NCBI GenBank assembly: GCA_039183205.1
Contig: JBCDBR010000011.1
Span: forward strand, 1 to 64,000
DNA length: 64,000 bases
Source of the DNA: HKCCE3408 sp039183205
Lineage (GTDB): Bacteria; Pseudomonadota; Alphaproteobacteria; Rhodobacterales; Rhodobacteraceae
Direction: 5' to 3'
Made by a program: the position numbers and the translations under genes. Under the pieces are notes generated by a model. The model did no database searches. It saw only the letters and a program-made list of their open reading frames with translations, and was not told the DNA's origin. Below are positions 58,892-64,000 of this stretch, piece by piece; the first letter of the stretch is position 1; every line of letters begins with the position of its first letter.

Positions 58892-60067
58892 ATGGATCTC
58901 GGATTTTCACCTGATGAGGCCGCGTTTCAAGCGGAGGTGCGCACCTTTATCGCCGAAAATCTGCCCGCTGAATTATCTGACAAAGTGCGCCGAGGCGCCA
59001 CGCTTGCCAAAGAGGATTACGACACCTGGCACAGCATTCTGGCCGCTCGTGGCTGGCTTGCCGGTGGCTGGCCGCGCGCGTTTGGAGGCCAATCCTGGTC
59101 GACGGTCAAGGCGCATATTTTTGAGGAGGAAACCGCGCTCGCCTTTGCCCCGCGCATTGTCCCCTTTGGCGTCAAAATGCTGGGTCCTGTCTTGATCAAG
59201 TTCGGGAACGCCGCACAACATCAACATTATTTGCCGCGGATATTGGACGGATCGGATTGGTGGTGCCAAGGATATTCCGAACCCGGCGCTGGCAGCGATT
59301 TGGCGAGCCTGAAGACACGCGCCGAACGCGACGGCGCGGACTATGTCGTGAACGGCCAAAAAACGTGGACAACGCTCGGCCAATTCGCCAATCGGATCTT
59401 CTGTCTGGTCCGGACAAGCACGCAAGGCAAACCGCAGGAAGGGATTTCTTTCCTGCTGATCGATTTGGACACGCCCGGGATCGATATGCGACCGATCCAG
59501 TTGATCGAAGGCGGGCATGAAGTCAACGAGGTGTTCTTTTCCGATGTGCGGGTGCCGGTCGAAAGCCTGGTCGGCGTAGAAAACCAGGGTTGGACCATCG
59601 CCAAGTACCTCTTGGGCCATGAACGCACCAACCTTGCCATGACCGGGCTTTCGGGCGCGGCACTCAACCGGCTGAAAGGGCTCGCGCACGAAATGCGCCG
59701 CGGCGGGCGCCCCTTGGCCGAAGACCCGCATTTCAGCCGCGAGCTCGCCGTCGTTGAGGCCGAACTTGTCGCGCTGCGTATTTCAAATCTGAGGATGTTG
59801 GCCGGCGGCGGGGCGCCGATGGCCGAGGCGGCTATGCTCAAGATCAAGGGCACGACGATCCGGCAAAAGATCAGCGCCTTGTCACGCCAAGCGCTCGGAG
59901 CGGCGGCCGCGGCAATCCCACCGGAGAATTTCAGCGACAATCTGCGCCTTGTTCCAGATGGGTCCGAACACGAAGCGGCGGCGTACTTCAACACGCGCAA
60001 GGTGTCGATCTACGGCGGCTCAAACGAAATCCAACGCAACATCCTGGCAAAAGGACTATTCGGCTAA
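58892..60067 (+). CDS. Acyl-CoA dehydrogenase (long form)
   Basis: A 391-residue FAD acyl-CoA dehydrogenase. GYSEPGAGSDLASLKTRAERDGADYVVNGQKTWTT is the FAD/substrate motif; the C-terminal helical domain ends NTRKVSIYGGSNEIQRNILAKGLFG, the YGG-NEIQ signature. GGAGG just inside the end of the preceding gene serves as ribosome site, and its stop overlaps the start of the next dehydrogenase by one base. Probably forms a heteromeric dehydrogenase with that protein, as in the steroid/cholesterol FadE pairs. Confidence 0.93.
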   Translation: MDLGFSPDEAAFQAEVRTFIAENLPAELSDKVRRGATLAKEDYDTWHSILAARGWLAGGWPRAFGGQSWSTVKAHIFEEETALAFAPRIVPFGVKMLGPVLIKFGNAAQHQHYLPRILDGSDWWCQGYSEPGAGSDLASLKTRAERDGADYVVNGQKTWTTLGQFANRIFCLVRTSTQGKPQEGISFLLIDLDTPGIDMRPIQLIEGGHEVNEVFFSDVRVPVESLVGVENQGWTIAKYLLGHERTNLAMTGLSGAALNRLKGLAHEMRRGGRPLAEDPHFSRELAVVEAELVALRISNLRMLAGGGAPMAEAAMLKIKGTTIRQKISALSRQALGAAAAAIPPENFSDNLRLVPDGSEHEAAAYFNTRKVSIYGGSNEIQRNILAKGLFG

Positions 60068-61140
60068 TGGATTTCGCAGTTTCGGATGAGCGGCGGTTGC
60101 TGGGCGACAGTCTGACGCGACTACTGTCTGAAAAATGCGCCTTCGAGACGCGGACTGCAATGGCCTATGCCGCACCCTGGCATAGCCCGCACCTGTGGGA
60201 CGCGTTGGCCGAACTCGGGTTATTCCATGCCTTTTTGTCGGACGATCATGGCGGTGTCGGCGGATCAGGCTTTGACATTATGACGATCTTTGAACCGCTT
60301 GGCCATGCGCTCTGCCCGGAGCCGCTTTTGGGTCAGCTGATGGGATTGCAGCTTTTGGCCGCTGCCGGCGCGGATTGCGATGCTGCATTGAATGGCACGA
60401 CCCGGCTTGCCCTGGCCGTTGACGAAGCAGGGTCCGCTTGGGAACTTGATCGTATCTCGACCCGCGCGGAGCAGCAGGGCATGTCCTGGACGCTCACCGG
60501 ACGGAAATCGATGATCTATGGCGGGCCCGCGGCGACAGATATCTTTGTTGCAGCGGGCATAGAGGATCAGATTGGTCTGTTTCACATCGATAGCGCGGCA
60601 GGTGCGCGTCACGATATCGGCCTGATCGATGGCGGTGGCGCGTCGGAAATGTTGCTGGACGCAACGCCCGCCAGGCTGCTCCTCCACAATGCAGCCGACG
60701 CGATAGAAAATGCGCTCGATTGGGGGCGGCTTGCGCTCGCAGCCGAGGCACTCGGTGCGATGACGGCAGCTTTTGATCTGCTGATTGATCTGTTGAAGAC
60801 GCGCCAGCAATTCGGCCGCCCGATTGGGCAATTCCAAGCGCTCCAGCACCGCGTGGTCGACCTTAAGGTCGAGATGGAACAGGTCCGGTCCATCACGATC
60901 GCAGCCGCAGCGGCGATGGGCACCCGTGAACAAAGTCGCACGGTTGCGCAAATGAAGGCGCTCATAGGCCAAACGGCGCACCTGATCGCGCAGGAGACGA
61001 TCCAGATGCAGGGCGGCATCGCGATGACATGGGAATATCCCGCGTCTCATTATGCCAAAAGGCTCACCATGATCGATCATCAATTGGGCGACAGTGCCTT
61101 TCACCTCGCGCGTCTGACGGCATCGGGCGGGCCGGGCTAA
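60067..61140 (+). CDS. Acyl-CoA dehydrogenase (shorter partner)
   Basis: A 357-residue protein with the acyl-CoA dehydrogenase fold but a weaker FAD motif (WTLTGRKSMIYGGPAATDIF instead of the usual AGSD stretch). The helical domain TRQQFGRPIGQFQALQHRVVDLKVEMEQVRS and IQMQGGIAMTWEYP are clear. Back-to-back with the long dehydrogenase (stop and start share the base at 60067), so it is likely the second subunit of an alpha2beta2-type enzyme, as known for short-side-chain acyl-CoA dehydrogenases. Ends before a 218-base convergent gap. Confidence 0.9.
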   Translation: MDFAVSDERRLLGDSLTRLLSEKCAFETRTAMAYAAPWHSPHLWDALAELGLFHAFLSDDHGGVGGSGFDIMTIFEPLGHALCPEPLLGQLMGLQLLAAAGADCDAALNGTTRLALAVDEAGSAWELDRISTRAEQQGMSWTLTGRKSMIYGGPAATDIFVAAGIEDQIGLFHIDSAAGARHDIGLIDGGGASEMLLDATPARLLLHNAADAIENALDWGRLALAAEALGAMTAAFDLLIDLLKTRQQFGRPIGQFQALQHRVVDLKVEMEQVRSITIAAAAAMGTREQSRTVAQMKALIGQTAHLIAQETIQMQGGIAMTWEYPASHYAKRLTMIDHQLGDSAFHLARLTASGGPG

Positions 61141-61358
61141 GGGCTCGTACATGCAACCGCGCGGCGTCGTCGCCTTGCCTTAACGCGAACGCGCCTCAGA
61201 ACGGCCTCGATACGGTGACTTGGGAGCAATAGGCCCTCAAGCGTGCCTATGGGGCAACCTACATCCATCAACCCACGCCAACGCCAGACCCTGCGACCGG
61301 CCGCGAAAGCGGCCCGGGGTGACGAGGTGCCTCCCCTGGGAGGCCCGAGGAGCCCCGA

Positions 61359-62369
61359 CTACCCTGCAAGCGCCGCACATCCCCGCGCGGCGAAATCGGG
61401 CACTAACGCCCCAAGCTCCGCCGCGCGCGCCGGATCCGATGCATTTCCGTCGAGGCCGCGCCGCTTTACGCCTTGCAAAATCGCGGCCATTCGAAAGAAA
61501 GAAAACGCGAGATACGCGCCAAAATCCGTTGGCACATCCTGCCGCATGCGCGCACAATAATTTTCGACAAATTCTGCATCACTCGGCAGGCCAAGCGCGG
61601 CCCGATCCACGCCTTCAAGCCCACGCCCGATCCCGCCGGGCGGCATCTGCCATTGCATGATGACACCGGCGAGGTCAGCCATCGGGTGGCCCAGGGTCGA
61701 CAGCTCCCAGTCGAGTACTGCCGCGCAGCCTCCATGCAACCCAAAGATCAGATTGTCCAAGCGGAAGTCGCCATGAACGAGTGTGGTGCGCCCATCGTCT
61801 TGCGGGCCATTTCGCGCCAGCGCGGCGATCAACGCGTCCATATCCGGAACGGGTTCGGTCTCGGTCGCGCGATATTGTTTGGTCCAGCGCGCGATCTGCC
61901 GCCCAAAGTAGTCCCCATACGGTCCGTAATCACGCAATCCCGTGGCGTCCAAATCAACCTTGTGGATGGCCGCTAACGTATCCGCCATGGCGTTTGCGAT
62001 CCGCCTTCGCGCAGCGGGGTCTAGGTCCGGCAGGCGTGGGTCATCATAACTCCGCCCCTCGACGTGGCTCATCAGATAAAAGACCGATCCGATGACGTGA
62101 TCGTCCTCGCAAAGCGCGATCATCCGCGGCACGGGCACATCCGTTCCCGCCAAGGCCTGTTGCACGCGAAACTCCCGCTCCACCGCATGGGCCGATTTCA
62201 AAAGCTGGCCCGGTGGTTTTCGGCGCAGCACGCAAGCCCCTGACGGGTATCGCAAAAGATAGGTCGGGTTTGACTGCCCAGTTGCAAATTTTTGCGCCGT
62301 TATTGGCCCCTGAAAACCTGGGACATTGCCGCCCATCCAAGCCGCCAATGCCTCCAGATCAAGGCTCAT
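61359..62369 (-). CDS. APH-family kinase, probable 4-hydroxyacyl-CoA kinase (ACAD10/11 N-terminal type)
   Basis: A 336-residue aminoglycoside-phosphotransferase-fold protein. The catalytic loop is His199-Gly-Asp201-x5-Asn206 (LVHGDFRLDNLIF) and the magnesium Asp is Asp220 (AVLDWELSTLGHP); GQSNPTYLL near residue 31 is the nucleotide loop. The start MSLDLEALAAWM follows from family alignment. It is overlapped by four bases by the upstream acyl-CoA dehydrogenase gene. In animals the same two domains are fused in ACAD10/11, and LvaA does this job in Pseudomonas levulinate breakdown, phosphorylating 4-hydroxyacyl-CoAs. Confidence 0.82.
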   Translation of the reverse strand: MSLDLEALAAWMGGNVPGFQGPITAQKFATGQSNPTYLLRYPSGACVLRRKPPGQLLKSAHAVEREFRVQQALAGTDVPVPRMIALCEDDHVIGSVFYLMSHVEGRSYDDPRLPDLDPAARRRIANAMADTLAAIHKVDLDATGLRDYGPYGDYFGRQIARWTKQYRATETEPVPDMDALIAALARNGPQDDGRTTLVHGDFRLDNLIFGLHGGCAAVLDWELSTLGHPMADLAGVIMQWQMPPGGIGRGLEGVDRAALGLPSDAEFVENYCARMRQDVPTDFGAYLAFSFFRMAAILQGVKRRGLDGNASDPARAAELGALVPDFAARGCAALAG

Positions 62370-63598
62370 GGTGCGTTGGAATACTTGCGCAGCTCCGCCC
62401 GGGCGACCTGACGGCGATGCACCGCATCGGGACCATCGGCCAGCCTGAGCGTCCGAAGCCGCGTCCACATTGCACCCAACGGGAAATCCTGGCTGAGACC
62501 AGAAGCGCCGTGCATCTGCATCGCCTCATCCACCACCTTCAGTGCCATCAACGGCGCCACGACCTTGATCTGACTGATCCAAGGTGCGGCTGCGCGGTTG
62601 CCGGCATGGTCCATCATCCAGGCCGCCTTCAAGCACAACAGACGCGCCATTTCGATCTCCATCCGGGCATTGGCGATGATGTCGTGATTTGCACCCAAAT
62701 CCGCCAGCCGCTTGCCGAAGGCCTCGCGCGTCAAGGCGCGTTTACACATCAGCTCCAGCGCGTATTCCGCCTGCCCTATGGCGCGCATGCAATGGTGGAT
62801 ACGGCCCGGTCCCAACCGTCCTTGCGCGACCTCAAAACCACGGCCCTCACCCAAGATAACGCCCGTTGCCGGCACCCGCACATCGGTAAATCGAATATGC
62901 ATGTGTCCGTGCGGGGCGTCGTCGGTATGCATGACCTGCATGGGTCGCAAAACCTCGATCCCTGGCGCGTCAGAGGGCATCAGGAACATCGTATGGCGGC
63001 GATGCTTGTCTGCGTCGGCATCCGTGCAAGCCAAGGTGATATAGAGCTTACATCGCGGATCGCCGGCGCCTGAAATCCAATGTTTTTCGCCATTGAGAAT
63101 GTAGTCGTTACCGTCCCGCCGCGCTTCGAGCGCGATATTCACGGCATCCGAGGACGCGACATTCGGTTCGGTCATGACATAGGCGGACCGGATGCGGCCG
63201 TCCAGCAGTTCGGGCAGCCATGGCGCGGATTGCTCCGCGGTGCACATGCGCTCAAGCACTTCCATGTTTCCGGTATCGGGCGCGTTGCAATTGAAGACTT
63301 CCGCCGCCAGGCCCACCTTGCCCATTTCTTCGGCAAGATAGGCGTATTCAACGGTGTTGAGGCCATAGCCACGTTCGCTATCGGTCAGCCAAAAATTCCA
63401 CAGCCCCCGTTCCTTGGCCTTGGTCTTGAGGCCTTCGAGGATCTCGTCCTGCCGTGCGGTGCGCTGAAATCGGTCGCCGGAGGGGTGCCGGCCCACCTCG
63501 GCCTCGTATTCTGCATCGAGCGGCGCGATCTCGTCCATGACCATGGCGCGCACCTTTTCGATCAAGGGACGCACGCGGTCGGACATGCCTAGCTCCAT
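62366..63598 (-). CDS. Acyl-CoA dehydrogenase (ACAD10/11-type)
   Basis: A 410-residue FAD acyl-CoA dehydrogenase. MSDRVRPLIEKVRAMVMDEIAPLDAEYEAEV opens it, MTEPNVASSDAVNIALEARRDGNDYILNGEKHWISGAGDPR is the FAD motif with the SSDA stretch, and LLCLKAAWMMDHAGNRAA and MQMHGASGLSQDFPLG complete the helical domain. This is the branch that sits with APH kinases, and its stop overlaps the kinase start. Together they may remove a 4-hydroxy group by phosphorylation and elimination. The start at 63598 is chosen because the frame upstream overlaps the nitronate monooxygenase gene. Confidence 0.92.
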   Translation of the reverse strand: MELGMSDRVRPLIEKVRAMVMDEIAPLDAEYEAEVGRHPSGDRFQRTARQDEILEGLKTKAKERGLWNFWLTDSERGYGLNTVEYAYLAEEMGKVGLAAEVFNCNAPDTGNMEVLERMCTAEQSAPWLPELLDGRIRSAYVMTEPNVASSDAVNIALEARRDGNDYILNGEKHWISGAGDPRCKLYITLACTDADADKHRRHTMFLMPSDAPGIEVLRPMQVMHTDDAPHGHMHIRFTDVRVPATGVILGEGRGFEVAQGRLGPGRIHHCMRAIGQAEYALELMCKRALTREAFGKRLADLGANHDIIANARMEIEMARLLCLKAAWMMDHAGNRAAAPWISQIKVVAPLMALKVVDEAMQMHGASGLSQDFPLGAMWTRLRTLRLADGPDAVHRRQVARAELRKYSNAP

Positions 63599-64000
63599 GC
63601 TGCCGCCTCTTGGGCTTGACTGGCCCATTGGGTCAAGGCTGCGTTGTATTCACCCGTGATCCGGTCAATCAGCGCGCGGGCCGGCACCACCCGATCGACG
63701 GCCCCGATACCCTGCCCTGAGCCCCATATTTCTTTCCACGCTTTGGGCGTGGCAGATCCGTCCTCAAAACTCATCGAAGAGGCATCGGCGGTTTCAAGAT
63801 TGTCAGGATCAAGCCCCGCCCGGCTGATCGACGGTTTGAGGTAATTGCCGGACACCCCGGTAAAGAGAGACGATGTCACGATATCTTCCGCGCCGCCATC
63901 GACGATCATCTGCTTATACGCGTCATCCGCGCGCGCTTCCTCAGTGGCAATAAACGGCGATCCGATATAGCCCAGATCGGCGCCGGCAACGCGCGCCGCC
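63589..64000 (-). CDS. Nitronate monooxygenase (2-nitropropane dioxygenase type), C-terminal part
   Basis: The window ends inside this gene; the last 137 codons are visible. VAGADLGYIGSPFIATEEARADDAYKQMIVDGGAEDIV followed by SSLFTGVSGNYLKPSI is the flavin-phosphate binding end of the class I nitronate monooxygenase TIM barrel, an FMN enzyme that oxidises alkyl nitronates; many relatives act as FMN-dependent enoyl/acyl reductases. It overlaps the downstream acyl-CoA dehydrogenase start by ten bases, so the three minus-strand genes form one operon. Confidence 0.88.
   Translation of the reverse strand, partial: AARVAGADLGYIGSPFIATEEARADDAYKQMIVDGGAEDIVTSSLFTGVSGNYLKPSISRAGLDPDNLETADASSMSFEDGSATPKAWKEIWGSGQGIGAVDRVVPARALIDRITGEYNAALTQWASQAQEAAAWS

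Noticed and set aside
61329..61344. GC-rich hairpin GCCTCCC-CT-GGGAGGC between convergent genes as a terminator
   Set aside because: Loop of only two bases and no T run on either strand; probably chance in GC-rich sequence.

Overview
The window is GC-rich, gene-dense DNA that looks like a marine, Roseobacter-type alphaproteobacterium (order Rhodobacterales). The basis is reaction-centre genes of the pufLM-pufX type with PpsR-like operators, several TRAP and tripartite-tricarboxylate (TTT) transporters, a dihydroxypropanesulfonate/sulfolactate pathway, and a hisB-hisH-hisA-hisF-hisE block interrupted by a DUF2147 gene. I see no rRNA, tRNA, CRISPR array, phage or intact insertion sequence. The assignment rests on gene content and protein motifs read by eye; no database search was run.

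Layout. 1-5295: 3' end of a CoA-binding protein gene, then a minus-strand histidine block (hisB, hisH, hisA, hisF, hisE) with a glutaminase and a divergent DUF2147 exported protein. 5296-7068: sparse, decayed stretch with one small conserved-looking ORF and an exported-protein gene broken by an in-frame stop. 7069-10803: four-gene redox/detoxification operon divergent from a LysR regulator. 10804-14387: four-carbon acid sugar (tetronate) operon otnK-otnC-otnI behind two operator-like palindromes and what looks like a decayed dehydrogenase gene. 14681-17275: CBS protein and a three-gene operon of unclear function. 17341-20383: xylulokinase and xylitol-type dehydrogenase. 20537-22991: a PhyH dioxygenase plus HD-domain oxygenase pair divergent from a LysR gene. 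23100-30671: two sulfatases, a TTT transporter, a MarR regulator and a metallo-hydrolase around a divergent promoter with tandem palindromes. 30723-36555: TetR-led operon with a TRAP transporter, a cyclase-family hydrolase, a beta-keto acid cleavage enzyme and an OsmC protein.

37069-40225: pseudoazurin, then convergent pufX, pufM, pufL and puhC (transcribed puhC-pufL-pufM-pufX) behind two exact TGT-N12-ACA sites; the antenna genes pufB and pufA are not present here. 40646-41581: sugar kinase. 41572-52138: LacI-controlled sulfonate operon (small membrane protein, TRAP transporter, HpsN, HpsO, HpsP, SuyA, SuyB, a sulfolactate-type dehydrogenase and a frameshifted universal stress protein). 52232-55305: a glycosyltransferase-like protein, clpX, clpP. 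55895-64000: acyl-CoA metabolism (thioesterase, FadJ-like fusion, three acyl-CoA dehydrogenases, an APH-family kinase and the end of a nitronate monooxygenase gene).

Together the genes describe a light-assisted heterotroph that takes up small organic acids, sulfonates and sulfate esters. The parts most worth following up are the PhyH/HD oxygenase pair, the puhC-pufLMX operon lacking LH1 genes, the twin-sulfatase regulon, the kinase/acyl-CoA dehydrogenase pair, and several genes caught in decay (11061, 6216 and 41572).
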